Below are positions 1-8,937 of a stretch of DNA of 64,000 bases, piece by piece. Positions within the stretch are counted from its first letter, which is position 1. Every line of letters begins with the position of its first letter. This DNA comes from Psychrobacter sp. 1044 (GTDB lineage Bacteria; Pseudomonadota; Gammaproteobacteria; Pseudomonadales; Moraxellaceae). The position numbers were made by a program, and so were the translations under genes. Location of the stretch: positions 62,001 through 126,000 of the forward strand of contig NZ_CAJHAZ010000001.1 in NCBI RefSeq assembly GCF_904846525.1. Direction: 5' to 3'. The notes under the pieces are model-generated. The model was given only the letters and a program-made list of their open reading frames with translations, was not told the origin of the DNA and did no database searches.

Positions 1-2
1 CA

Positions 3-470
3 GTAATGAGCCTTCAAAATGCACGCCAGCGCAATATTGAGATCAAACGCTTAATAGCTGATGGTGTGAACCCCAAAGATCATAAAAAAGAGCAGCAAGC
101 CATCCAAGACGGTTCAAATATTTTCGATAACATAGCCCAGTCATGGTATGCAGAACGCAAAACCTACCTAGCAGAAAGCACCTTTACCCGTAACTATTCC
201 GCCTACATGCGTGATGTTAAGCCCTCTATTGGTCAAAAGAACATCAATGATATAACCGCGCCTGATATATTAGCCATTGGCAAAGCAGTAGAAAGCCGTG
301 GCGCTAATGAAATGGCAAGGCGTACTATTAGAGAAGTAGGGCAGATATTCAAACATGCGATACGCAATGGACTAGCCACACATAACCCAGCCACAGACCT
401 AGCCGAAGCCATCAAGCCACACAAAACCGTCAATCATAGTGCTTATCTACTACAGCCCCCAAGGCCTTGA
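3..470 (+). pseudogene. Tyrosine recombinase (P4-type integrase), internal fragment
   Basis: The fragment reads in frame from the window edge, so the true start lies upstream. The opening residues (SLQNARQRNIEIKRLIADG) match the end of the N-terminal DUF4102-like arm-binding domain of P4-family integrases. The rest matches the core-binding SAM-like domain, ending in NPATDLAEAIKPHKTVNHS. The catalytic domain with the R-H-R-Y residues is absent. Around 440-452 the frame runs into IS3 transposase sequence and stops at 468-470. The missing 3' half does not reappear on the far side of the IS, so this is a deletion junction and not a simple insertion. It is a dead remnant of an old island. The integrase at 59194 belongs to the same family but is clearly a different protein. 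Confidence 0.85.
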
Positions 471-1221
471 TACGTCAGATATTTAATGACTCAAAGCAAT
501 CAGCTGGTGCTCGCACCATTGCCGCTATTCTATGGTATCAGCACAGCGTCAGAATGACCCGCTATCTGGCAGGTAAGCTTATGAGAAGCATGGGACTGAA
601 AAGCTGTCAGCAAAAGATGCACAAATATAAGCATGCGGATCAGATGCATAGAACCTATGAAAATATCCTAAGGCACAATTTCAGTCCAAGCATGCCTAAT
701 CAAGTCTGGACAGGAGACGTGACTTACGTTAGAGTTAAAGGTGGCTGATGCTATTTAGCGGTAGTGTTAGATTTGTTTGCACGTCGTGTCGCGGGCTTTG
801 CTGTCTCAGACTCACCCGAAGCATACTTACCAGTAAAGCACTACAGATGGCGTATCACACGAGACTCAAACCAAATGGTGTGCTGTTTCACTCTGATCAA
901 GGCACGCATTACACTATCAAGGCATTTGCCGAATCCATTGCTAATTGTGATGATATGAAGCAAAGTATGAGTCGAAAAGGAAACTGCTGGGACAATGCGC
1001 CTACTGAACGCTTCTTTAGAAGCTTTAAAACCGAGTGGATACCAAAGGGTTGCTATGAGAATATCTTTGAAGCTAAAAGTGCCATCACTGACTATATTTG
1101 GGGCTATTATCAAACGGTGAGACCGCACAGCTTCAATAATTGTTTAACACCAATAGAACAAGAGAGACGCTACTTTAATCAAAACCTCTTATCAGATGTC
1201 CTAAATTAGTTGACCACTACA
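446..1221 (+). mobile_element. IS3-family insertion sequence remnant, 5'-truncated
   Basis: This is the 3' portion of an IS3-type element. It has most of orfB, no orfA and no left terminal repeat. The probable right end is TGACCACTACA at 1211-1221, just after the transposase stop, which resembles the right ends of IS3-group elements. The element abuts the truncated integrase on the left and the cut 3' end of a T6SS effector-like gene on the right, so it probably took part in the deletion that created this locus edge. The exact left junction is uncertain by about 10 bases. Confidence 0.75.
452..1209 (+). pseudogene. IS3-family transposase orfB, broken by a stop and a frameshift
   Basis: This is the DDE (rve) transposase of an IS3-family element. 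Reading starts at APKALIRQIFND without a start codon of its own. The HTH_21 region and the first catalytic Asp (WTGDVTYV) are intact. An in-frame TGA at 746-748 sits where a Trp codon is expected, just before CYLAVVLDLFARRV. A one-base loss near 828-835 then shifts the frame from SDSPEAYL to TSKALQMAYHTRLKP. The second Asp (HSDQGTHY) and the Glu region (DNAPTERFFRSFKTE) follow, up to the stop at 1207-1209. With its 5' end deleted, one nonsense and one frameshift, it cannot make transposase. Confidence 0.85.
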
Positions 1222-1825
1222 CTCCCTGCGCTTTGTTCTTTGCTGCCTCGTTAATGTTAATAGTCTGGGTCTGTGCTCCCTTGATGCAGCGTAGTGTCGC
1301 TAATGGTTTACCACCCACTAGTCCAAACTTATAGACAAAACCAACGAGCATTTTTACATTAATCAAACCTTGACTATTGGTCTGTTTGACAATTTCTCGT
1401 CCTCTATAATAAATGATAAACCTAGTATTTTTAACAGGCTGTTTATTATGATCTTTTATTTCTATATTGAATGCTTCTACAGGCAGTAAAGCCCTTATTG
1501 TTTTACCTTGATGACTGCTATTTACTTTGAAATGTGTTACTGCTTGCAATTTGCCATTGCCAGCCACACAGACTTCTATATCTTGACCGACTTCTGCTGT
1601 GATATTAGATTCTATACCATTATTACCGGTACGATGCTCTTTGGGTTTGCTTTTGTAAATAAGGTAGTAGCGCAAATTAGTAATAGGCTTTTGGGTATCA
1701 CCTTCAACGATTTTAATAGTGAAGGTGACATTTTTTAGTGCCTCAGGAGATGAGGGTTGTTGTGCTTGTTGCTGTTTGTTTTGTTTGTTACGTTGATCTT
1801 GAGAAGATTGGTCTGGTACAGGCAT
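1217..1825 (-). pseudogene. Orphan fragment of a T6SS effector (Ig-like repeat region)
   Basis: About 202 residues. After a Gln-rich stretch (QQQAQQPSS) come two Ig-like repeats. VTFTIKIVEGDTQKPITN corresponds to VTFNIKLVEGDTGKPLSN in the 767-residue effector at 2328-4631, and the following half also aligns (KKPVPNYQFKTVYRGR there, KQPVKNTRFIIYYRGR here). Neither the SleB-like head nor the M23-like tail is present. The last sense codon and the TAG stop (1217-1219) come from the IS terminal sequence, so the 3' end was cut by the IS. Upstream of the ATG the frame is open for only about 20 codons before a stop. It is best read as the middle of a second, related effector gene left behind by recombination. 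Whether it is expressed is unknown. Confidence 0.65.
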
Positions 1826-1914
1826 AGGCTTGGGTGAGCTAGGCTTACTAAGGGTATCCGTTGCCTTGATGCTGCCTGTTATATCTATAGTAGAAAATTT
1901 TTAAAGATAACTAT

Positions 1915-2325
1915 TTAAAATTCTTCACTTTGAGCTGCATATGTTTTCAAGGAATTTATGCATATATCAGAAGTTTCGTATACAAATTTAAACCAACCCT
2001 CTGAATCTTTATAAAGGTGAATACCGGGATTTTGTATTAAATTTTCATCATATTTACAGTTCATTGTCGAGAATTCTTCAAGATTAAGTTTGTCACATTT
2101 TCGCTCTTTATCAGATAGTAATGGATCAAAGCCCCAAACTGTTAAACTATTACTAATGTTCATAGGCTTCACTTCGTCGTGTGAGCATACTGATGTAAAG
2201 TTAGAAACGGATAGTTTTGATATTACTTCGGTTTCATTTATTTTTGCACTTGATGTAGTTGTACTACTGTTGTAGCAAGAAGACAGTACAAACATAGAAA
2301 AAAGAACAAAAGAAAGGTTTTTCAT
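1915..2325 (-). CDS. Small lipoprotein, candidate immunity protein of the upstream effector
   Basis: 136 residues. The N-terminus is a lipoprotein signal: Lys at position 3, a hydrophobic stretch, and the lipobox LSSC with Cys17. A Ser/Thr-rich linker follows (NSSTTTSSAK). The mature part resembles no family I recognise; it holds three further cysteines (CSHDE, ERKCDK, MNCKYDE) and a fourth near the end (DICINS). It starts two bases after the stop of the peptidoglycan-hydrolase-like effector and so is very probably cotranscribed. An anchored periplasmic product placed directly after a periplasm-acting T6SS effector is the usual arrangement for its immunity protein. The immunity role is inferred from position and localisation only. 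Confidence 0.7.
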   Translation of the reverse strand: MKNLSFVLFSMFVLSSCYNSSTTTSSAKINETEVISKLSVSNFTSVCSHDEVKPMNISNSLTVWGFDPLLSDKERKCDKLNLEEFSTMNCKYDENLIQNPGIHLYKDSEGWFKFVYETSDICINSLKTYAAQSEEF

Positions 2326-2327
2326 AA

Positions 2328-4631
2328 TTATTTATCCGCATTGTCTAAAAAAGAATTAGGGTTAATTAAGTCGCTTCTACGTTTGAATTTGCCACCCGCT
2401 GCTCCTTTGATTGTAAGATTAGAGGTATCGCTAGTATTTGAATACATTTCAAGATGTAACATGTTGCTTGGAACATTAATACCCTTAAGTTTTCCAACAG
2501 CTCCAATAGGCTGGCCTCTGATTACTTCATCTTCTGCTTTGACTTTTATAGAACCAGGTGCTAACTCTCCATATCTGATAATATGGTTTTGATGTTTAAT
2601 GGTCACAAAATCAGTGCCTGCATAAAAGCCACCAGTACTTAACACAATACCTGATTCCATTGCTCTTACAGTCGTTCCAGTCGGCGCATATAGATCTGCT
2701 CCTGCATGTTTGCGTTTACCACTTGAACGATTGCTTCCAAAAGATCTCATACCTGATTTGTAATCTGCAGTTGCATTTATTGGCAACGGGTATAAGTAGT
2801 TTTTAGGCTTCTTAGCCTTATAAACATAAGCAGTACCGTTTTTATCACTATTAGCGACGATAGTACCTTTCTTAATTTCCTTACCATTCTCGTTAACTAT
2901 CACCGCAATGCTGATACCCACATCTGAATCATGTGTACGACCTCTTGTGCCATCACTGCCAGTAGTAGATGGGTTTTTGCCATATTTAGTGGATTGAGTC
3001 CAATAGGTTAATCCTGATAAAGGCTTATTGGTAGCTTCATCTAAAAACTTAATCGTGATCTTTGCTTGATCTGTCTTAACTTCATGAGTAGGGCCTTGTT
3101 GTGTTACTTTGTCATTGCGTATGACAGTGCCTTTACTAACATCGCTTGAAGTACTAGGTTTCGTAGGGGTTGGTTTTTGAGAGGACGGCGTAGTGGAGGG
3201 TGCATTACTAGAGGTAGTAGAGCCTGCTGAACTGCTATTATTTTCAATCAGTTTATCAGTGCTGTATATCCATTCAGTTGAGCCATTAGTGACAATATTA
3301 CTGGTAAATCTATTTGCTGCTACATGAATGACTTTTAGTTGCTGACCTGCTAGTGCTTTGACAGTGGCTATGCCTCTTGCATTCGCTTTTCTAATCCCAG
3401 AGGTGCGACCGCGATAGACGGTTTTAAATTGATAGTTAGGAACAGGCTTTTTGTTCTTATCAATGAATATAAGTTGTAGGGTTACCACAGGAACTTTGAG
3501 TACTTTGGTCTGTCCGTTCAAGTCGCCTGTCACTGGAAATGCCATACTGTAGATGGATTGCTTTTTACCGCCATCATCATCAAGGTAGACGCCAATAGAT
3601 TGGCTAACATCAGCTTTTATACCTGATTCAAGACCTGAGCTATCCGTTTTATGGGGTTTAATGTTGTTCTTGTACTCAAGATGGTAGGTTGTATTGGATA
3701 GGGGCTTACCTGTGTCGCCTTCTACTAGTTTTATGTTGAAAGTAACTTCACTTAATATATCATCGTCTTTTTCAGAAGTTGCGACTGATACTTCATTGCT
3801 TGTAGTATCATGTTGATTTTGACTATCTCTTATATCTGTTTCATGTTTTTCTAAACTAGACTTAAAGCCATTGCCTGTATCTACTATTATTGTTGCCACA
3901 ATGTCTTTGCCAGTAGGTAGAATTTTTAGATTACTACCTTTTTTATCCTTTAGATAAGTTCCATTAACTATAAATCTAACACCCATCTCTATTCGAGCAA
4001 AAAAGACGGGTAATTGTCCTTTACTGTTTGTTTTTAAGTTAGATAAGACAGGGATCTTTTTGCCAGAAGCGAATCTTATGTCAACGCTTAATCCATCCAT
4101 TGACAAACCTTTATTGTCATGCAAAGTAACAAATATTTTTGAACGTTTAAATCGTAACCATTGAAAATCATCCTTTTCAGTTCCACTAATTGAAACAATT
4201 TCTTTTTTATTATCATTTACCCAAACAGGTATTTCAGTAGTATAAAGACTTGGTTGATCTCTATGGAGTTGTTTCTGAGCCTTTGGACTCCAATAAAATA
4301 CAACGCCATTAGTATCATCTTTAACTTTACCTTCATAAATTGGCTGAACAGTATTAATAATATTCTTGACAATTCGACCAACTTTATCTGAGTTAAAATT
4401 GTTGGCATTAAGTTTAGTCATTGCGTTACGGTAAGGTTTGGTGTTGTGTGTGTAGGCATCAAAACCTGTTGTAGTAACGATACCATTAATAGTACTGTAA
4501 TCTGTCCAATTCCCAAATCCAATTCTATTTCTTATAGAGTGGGCGATTACTTCCCAACTACGCGTGCTACTAGCACCAGCTTCACCATAAATAGTAGCTA
4601 CAAAAACTTTAAACTCTTTACTATAGCTCAT
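2328..4631 (-). CDS. T6SS peptidoglycan-hydrolase-like effector (SleB-type head, Ig-like repeats, M23-type tail)
   Basis: 767 residues from the ATG at 4631, which has GAGAG eight bases upstream; the longer frame would need a TTG. Residues 1-150 resemble cell-wall hydrolase SleB (Hydrolase_2), with the expected catalytic Glu17 in IYGEAGAS and YWSPKAQK. Three or four Ig-like repeats follow (VTFNIKLVEGDTGKPLSN; ITIKFLDEATNKPLSG), separated by a Ser/Thr/Pro linker near residue 470. The C-terminus is an M23/LytM-type domain: His642 and Asp646 (HAGAD) and His726 (MLHLEMY) match the zinc ligands, but the first His of the usual HxH is Met724. There is no signal peptide, as expected for VgrG-delivered cargo. 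It sits two genes downstream of vgrG with exported proteins on both sides. It probably attacks peptidoglycan in the rival's periplasm, mainly through the SleB-like domain if the M23 site is dead. Confidence 0.8.
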   Translation of the reverse strand: MSYSKEFKVFVATIYGEAGASSTRSWEVIAHSIRNRIGFGNWTDYSTINGIVTTTGFDAYTHNTKPYRNAMTKLNANNFNSDKVGRIVKNIINTVQPIYEGKVKDDTNGVVFYWSPKAQKQLHRDQPSLYTTEIPVWVNDNKKEIVSISGTEKDDFQWLRFKRSKIFVTLHDNKGLSMDGLSVDIRFASGKKIPVLSNLKTNSKGQLPVFFARIEMGVRFIVNGTYLKDKKGSNLKILPTGKDIVATIIVDTGNGFKSSLEKHETDIRDSQNQHDTTSNEVSVATSEKDDDILSEVTFNIKLVEGDTGKPLSNTTYHLEYKNNIKPHKTDSSGLESGIKADVSQSIGVYLDDDGGKKQSIYSMAFPVTGDLNGQTKVLKVPVVTLQLIFIDKNKKPVPNYQFKTVYRGRTSGIRKANARGIATVKALAGQQLKVIHVAANRFTSNIVTNGSTEWIYSTDKLIENNSSSAGSTTSSNAPSTTPSSQKPTPTKPSTSSDVSKGTVIRNDKVTQQGPTHEVKTDQAKITIKFLDEATNKPLSGLTYWTQSTKYGKNPSTTGSDGTRGRTHDSDVGISIAVIVNENGKEIKKGTIVANSDKNGTAYVYKAKKPKNYLYPLPINATADYKSGMRSFGSNRSSGKRKHAGADLYAPTGTTVRAMESGIVLSTGGFYAGTDFVTIKHQNHIIRYGELAPGSIKVKAEDEVIRGQPIGAVGKLKGINVPSNMLHLEMYSNTSDTSNLTIKGAAGGKFKRRSDLINPNSFLDNADK

Positions 4632-4632
4632 A

Positions 4633-5220
4633 TTAACTCTCGCAAGCGTTTTCAATTTCGAGTGTGATTAAATTAGATTGCTTTCCGAAAGCATATAGAT
4701 GTAGAGTTCCTTTATTATCAATAAATGCATCTTCTTTAAATATCTGGTGTAATGGTTCTGTATTCAGAAGTTCTTGATAATCCTCATTATCCTTATACAT
4801 TGCCATATTTGAAAAATCATAGAGTAATTTATTGAAGGGTTTTTTATCACTTAAAATTCGAGAGAATACTTTATGTTCATTCCAGTCTGCATAAATGATA
4901 CATTTCCTATTTTTATCGAATAAAATTTCATTGTCTTTTGTTAAGAATAAATCTTTACTTGTGATGTAATGTCCATATCCACAAGGGCTACCACAGGATA
5001 TATGAAAATAATAGAGATTATCATCAATTTTTTTTATATCACTGATTTTATTAGTATCAAATTTGACTATCTCTTTACTCTTACCTTCAAGTATACGATA
5101 TACAGAACATATATCTTGTGAACAAGTCTTTATAACTGAAAAATTCTCAGCATCTTGCGCTAAGCAAAATTGTGTTATCAAACAAGTTGATAATACAGCT
5201 ATTTTTGCAATATTTTTCAT
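4633..5220 (-). CDS. Exported protein between vgrG and effector, candidate immunity or accessory protein
   Basis: 195 residues. A type I signal peptide is clear (MKNIAKIAVLSTCLITQFCLA, cleavage before QDAEN). Six cysteines remain in the mature protein, among them CSQDIC and CGSPCGYG, so disulphides in the periplasm are likely. I do not recognise the family. It lies 51 bases after vgrG1, and its stop is one base before the effector ATG, so the three genes form one transcription unit. DUF4123-type adaptors normally occupy this slot, but this protein is exported and cannot be a cytoplasmic loading adaptor. A periplasmic immunity protein is the better guess, giving the effector two candidate protectors. 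Confidence 0.7.
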   Translation of the reverse strand: MKNIAKIAVLSTCLITQFCLAQDAENFSVIKTCSQDICSVYRILEGKSKEIVKFDTNKISDIKKIDDNLYYFHISCGSPCGYGHYITSKDLFLTKDNEILFDKNRKCIIYADWNEHKVFSRILSDKKPFNKLLYDFSNMAMYKDNEDYQELLNTEPLHQIFKEDAFIDNKGTLHLYAFGKQSNLITLEIENACES

Positions 5221-5271
5221 TTTAGCTCCATTTTCTAGCTTACTAAGAATGTTTCTTGAAAATAAAAATAT

Positions 5272-8200
5272 TTAACAGCAGAAATCGTCATCATCGTCTT
5301 CAATATCAGAATTAGATTGTTCTCCATCAAAAGGATTAAATGAACCAATGATATCTTCCTCGTTATGTGCGTTCTCACATTGTTTAGAGAAGTAAGCGCC
5401 CTGTTCAAACACAAACTCAACCTTATCAGCCTTATCCCCAAACACTCTTAAAGTCTGACCATCTTCATCAAGCTTACCCTCAAACTCTGTTCCTTTAGAG
5501 TGATTTATCAGTTTGTAGCTAATACCTTGATCTATAAAATCTTGCGGTAACAGCTTTTTAAGATCAAATGCCTTGCTAAACAATCCCGAGGTCGGTAAAG
5601 CAACCACTGGCGCATTCACTTTAGCCCCACCCACCAAACCCTTCTTCACCGCTTTGATCTTAACCACCCCCGGACACACCAGTTTAATCCCACTATCATC
5701 AATCGTAATCGATGCTCCTGCTGACGTTTGCAGCTTGATCCGCTTAGGACTCGACACATTCACCTGTCCCGACTCACTACCAATCGTCATACCTTGCTGA
5801 CTGTGCAATTGCATCTCACCGCCTTGTGCCTGAATACCAAGTGGCTCTCTATTGGCACTGATATGTAGACCTGACCGATCGGCTTGACTACCAACCCCAG
5901 AGAGCGAATCAATCGTATTTGCCGTCAGCGTATAATTGCCTGCCACCACATCCGACTGGGTACTGCCTGATTGTCTGACTATTGTTTTCGCCGTCCATAG
6001 GGTATTACTTGCTGACGCTAAGATACTGTCTTTACTGACCAGCATCACATCAGCAGCGCCCAATACTTCCGTATTTAGCGTCTCATCGATGATTTGTGCG
6101 CTGGTTTTAAACGCTTTTATCGATTGATTGGCGGTCTGCATGGCTGCCGTGGATTGCAAATGTGCCTGCTTGGTCTCTTGAAAGGTCTCGCTCAGCTCAG
6201 TGCCCAGTTTTAGTTGACGTTGTCCTGCATCATTGACCCAAGCAGACTCGTGCTCGCTTTGACTATGTCTGATATCAAAGGTGGAGAGCAGTACTCCAGA
6301 CTCACCTGTAATTTGCAAACCATGGTCGGTTGCTAGATTAATACCTTGTCCACTGATTGATGATTGATGATTGCTATAACGATGACGTAGCACGCCAAGC
6401 TCAAGTACGTGCTCATCAGGGGCAAAGGTGGTGCTAGAAGTGATGGTTGGTGTTTCAGCATTGGCACGTGATCCTGTATTCACCGACCACTGCATTCCTA
6501 TCTGGTTGGGCGTATCATCAAAGCTTAGGGTCACTTCAGAATCAGACGTCAGCCCATATTGAGCAATACCAGAGATCCAACCACTGTGAGTATCATCTTC
6601 ACTAATTTGCGAATGACCCAAACCACCACCATGCCAACGAGGAGAAGATCCGCCTTGCAAGTTGTGCCTATTCGATAAGCCTGCGTCACGAGTGGTGATG
6701 TCTTTGTCATCGATATCGCCCATACCGATACCGTCATAAAGCGACCTGCTAATCACAGGACTGTCGATATCGCCATACCAATGGTTAAGCAGCACCGACT
6801 GTCCCAGCCTTGGCGCAAACTGCCAACCATGCGTGCTACCAGATGAAAGTTGCAATGAGCGCAGGGGCGGGGTAGTGCCATCATCATGAGGGCTGATACC
6901 TGACCAGACAGGCGTAGTAATAGTTTGCTGTAGATTGTCAGTACTGACACTTGAGTCATAGCTGGGGGAGGCTGATAAACCTGTGTCACCAGTACGTGCT
7001 TGGGTGAGACCCGTGTAAGTGCTACTGGCAAAGGATAAAGAACTGGGATAAGGGCAATAAGGAATAGCTGCGTCAAGTAACGTCGCTGATACCCAAATCC
7101 CAGTATTGCGGGCGATGTCAAAGCCATGTTCAGGTATTGAAAAGTGACTGTGATTCATTGCATGACAGTGCATATGCTGAGCAGTGCGCTGTAACCACTG
7201 TTTGATAAATATTTGATGATGGTATGAAACGCTATCGTTGTCAGGCTCAATACCGATTAAGGTAACCGCGATACAATGCGTCGATAAGCTTCCAATAGAG
7301 GGTAGGTTATTGATACTCACTGGGCTACCGACACTTAGACCACGCATGGCTCCAGTCGCTTGATAAGTTTCGCGCTGACAGTGATTGGCAGATATCCATT
7401 GCTGTGCAAGATGAGCGGCGGCATCATCGCTGTGCACGCGAGACGGCGCACCAATTAATACCGTCGTGTCATCTATCGCAAGCAGTGACTCATCTACTGC
7501 TTGACCTTCATAAATAGTATCTGCCGCCAACCCATCTGCTCGTACTATTACCCTATCACTGCCAAGTTGCTGCGACCTCATTTGTAGCGTATTGACACTA
7601 TCTTGACCTGATTGTACGGATGATTGGGCATAACTATAGGTCAGCGGTATGAGCTCGCCTGTGTCTAAACCATCAACCAACCACCACGTGCCAAGCTCAT
7701 CAACGCAATTCCCTGACACCCATAAAGTCGATATACCAATATCAGCGAGCAGTCCAGTGATGAATTCATAGTCGCTGACATCCGACTGGGTGCGCATTGA
7801 TAAAGGTGCCGATAAACGTGCGGATGATTCATCATCGGATGACAAAAGAGACTCAGATATTTGCCAATTTAAATCGTAATCACTAAGGATGAGGGTAACA
7901 ATATCGAGCGTCGATTGATTGATAAAACTGCGGGTATGTATCGACTGTGCCAACTGCCAATCGGGGCTAACAACTTCTAAAGTATAAAAGTGCATCGCGC
8001 CATCAGATTGCTGATAACGGATGCCACGTATCAGCCCAGTACGACAGCTAGCGGTACGATCAGCGGAAAACGTGGTTAAGCATATCGGAGCATTGATTAA
8101 TGATAAACAAGCGTTCGATTCGATAAAATTATAACTAAACACTAGTATGTCAATATTATCAGATTGATTAATGCCGCTTGCACCGCAAAATGCAACAGGG

Positions 8201-8400
8201 TAAAAGGTGTTTATCGTTGAATTATCAGTATGAACGGTAATATTATGTAGACGATTGGTCTTAGAAGGCATAAGAAGGGTACCGTTACTGCTTATTTTAT
8301 ACCAAGAAAATGGCTTGAATGGGTGACTTACTAAATTATTTATTAAGAAAAGTATAGAGTTTATTGAAATATTGTCAAGTATATGTATAATCAACCTCAT
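5272..8400 (-). CDS. vgrG: T6SS spike protein VgrG with DUF2345 and C-terminal extension
   Basis: 1042 residues. Residues 60-400 match the phage gpD-like base of VgrG (DYEFITGLLADIGIST; GLSVGSPVSINNLPS). The gp5-like OB region and needle follow around residue 560 (WQFAPRLGQSVLLNHWYGD; DSPVISRSLYDG). A DUF2345-type beta region lies near 860-920 (INISS-like repeats, ASITIDDSGIKLVCPGVVKI). The last about 100 residues are an extra domain ending in DIEDDDDDFCC, which may dock the cargo. VgrG trimers sit on the Hcp tube and carry effectors through the target envelope. The gene is divergent from the T6SS structural operon, separated by 86 AT-rich bases, and heads the effector unit to its left. The N-terminal 40 residues are unusual for the family, and a later start at Met44 is possible. 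Confidence 0.88.
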   Translation of the reverse strand: MRLIIHILDNISINSILFLINNLVSHPFKPFSWYKISSNGTLLMPSKTNRLHNITVHTDNSTINTFYPVAFCGASGINQSDNIDILVFSYNFIESNACLSLINAPICLTTFSADRTASCRTGLIRGIRYQQSDGAMHFYTLEVVSPDWQLAQSIHTRSFINQSTLDIVTLILSDYDLNWQISESLLSSDDESSARLSAPLSMRTQSDVSDYEFITGLLADIGISTLWVSGNCVDELGTWWLVDGLDTGELIPLTYSYAQSSVQSGQDSVNTLQMRSQQLGSDRVIVRADGLAADTIYEGQAVDESLLAIDDTTVLIGAPSRVHSDDAAAHLAQQWISANHCQRETYQATGAMRGLSVGSPVSINNLPSIGSLSTHCIAVTLIGIEPDNDSVSYHHQIFIKQWLQRTAQHMHCHAMNHSHFSIPEHGFDIARNTGIWVSATLLDAAIPYCPYPSSLSFASSTYTGLTQARTGDTGLSASPSYDSSVSTDNLQQTITTPVWSGISPHDDGTTPPLRSLQLSSGSTHGWQFAPRLGQSVLLNHWYGDIDSPVISRSLYDGIGMGDIDDKDITTRDAGLSNRHNLQGGSSPRWHGGGLGHSQISEDDTHSGWISGIAQYGLTSDSEVTLSFDDTPNQIGMQWSVNTGSRANAETPTITSSTTFAPDEHVLELGVLRHRYSNHQSSISGQGINLATDHGLQITGESGVLLSTFDIRHSQSEHESAWVNDAGQRQLKLGTELSETFQETKQAHLQSTAAMQTANQSIKAFKTSAQIIDETLNTEVLGAADVMLVSKDSILASASNTLWTAKTIVRQSGSTQSDVVAGNYTLTANTIDSLSGVGSQADRSGLHISANREPLGIQAQGGEMQLHSQQGMTIGSESGQVNVSSPKRIKLQTSAGASITIDDSGIKLVCPGVVKIKAVKKGLVGGAKVNAPVVALPTSGLFSKAFDLKKLLPQDFIDQGISYKLINHSKGTEFEGKLDEDGQTLRVFGDKADKVEFVFEQGAYFSKQCENAHNEEDIIGSFNPFDGEQSNSDIEDDDDDFCC

Positions 8401-8486
8401 TGATTTTTTATAATTAATGAACTTTAGTTGTATTTATTTCTTTTAAAAATCTATCCTTTTATATTTTTAGTGATGATACTGTTGTT

Positions 8487-8933
8487 ATGAATCCTATTTA
8501 TCGTACTAAACTTGCCACCGCAGGTCTGCTATCAGTCTTACTTAGCGCGTCTTTATTGACAGCGGGTTGTGGCACCACTGCTCAGAAAAATGTACAAACC
8601 ACGGTCAGCAAACCAATAGTGAAGCAGTTGAGTGAGCCTTCGCTTGCCTATTTGTCAAACGGCAATCAACTTAGCAGTGAAGCGTGGATGACTATTGCCA
8701 AAAATAACTATGAAAAAAAACGCTATGCACGGGCATTGAGAGCAGCTAATGAAGCTCTAAGCGTTGATAGTGAAAGGCTTGATGCACGTCAGCTTGCCAT
8801 GCTTTCAGCAGTTAAAGTGATGGAAAGTAATATTGATGCTTATCACGATAATAGTTTGATGAATAGTGGTGATAAGGCGACACTGAATGAAACGCTCACC
8901 AATATCACCACTTTAGTTAACGCGTCTAATTAA
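8487..8933 (+). CDS. TPR-like lipoprotein at the head of the T6SS operon
   Basis: 148 residues. A lipoprotein signal is present, with lipobox LTAGC and Cys28. The mature part is helical and TPR-like (WMTIAKNNYEKKRYARALRAANEALSVD), and the tail is Asn/Thr-rich. Lipoproteins in T6SS clusters are often TssJ, but TssJ has a transthyretin-like beta fold and this sequence is alpha-helical, so I do not call it TssJ. It lies four bases before a second TPR-like exported protein and then tssB, so it probably helps assemble the secretion apparatus at the cell envelope. No convincing Shine-Dalgarno sequence precedes the ATG. Confidence 0.65.
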   Translation: MNPIYRTKLATAGLLSVLLSASLLTAGCGTTAQKNVQTTVSKPIVKQLSEPSLAYLSNGNQLSSEAWMTIAKNNYEKKRYARALRAANEALSVDSERLDARQLAMLSAVKVMESNIDAYHDNSLMNSGDKATLNETLTNITTLVNASN

Positions 8934-8937
8934 AATA

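Noticed and set aside
3..470. The left integrase fragment and the integrase at 59194 as two halves of the same duplicated element
   Set aside because: Their overlapping core-binding regions differ at most positions, so they come from different elements of one family.
841..1128. Long minus-strand open frame across the IS transposase
   Set aside because: It is antisense to well-conserved transposase sequence (HSDQGTHY to DNAPTERFF) and has no recognisable product or start signal.
6753..7127. Open frame within vgrG1 on the same strand
   Set aside because: It is a shifted frame inside conserved VgrG coding sequence with no family resemblance.
8487..8933. The first lipoprotein of the T6SS operon as TssJ
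   Set aside because: TssJ has a beta-rich transthyretin-like domain. This protein is helical with a TPR-like motif, so only the lipobox agrees.
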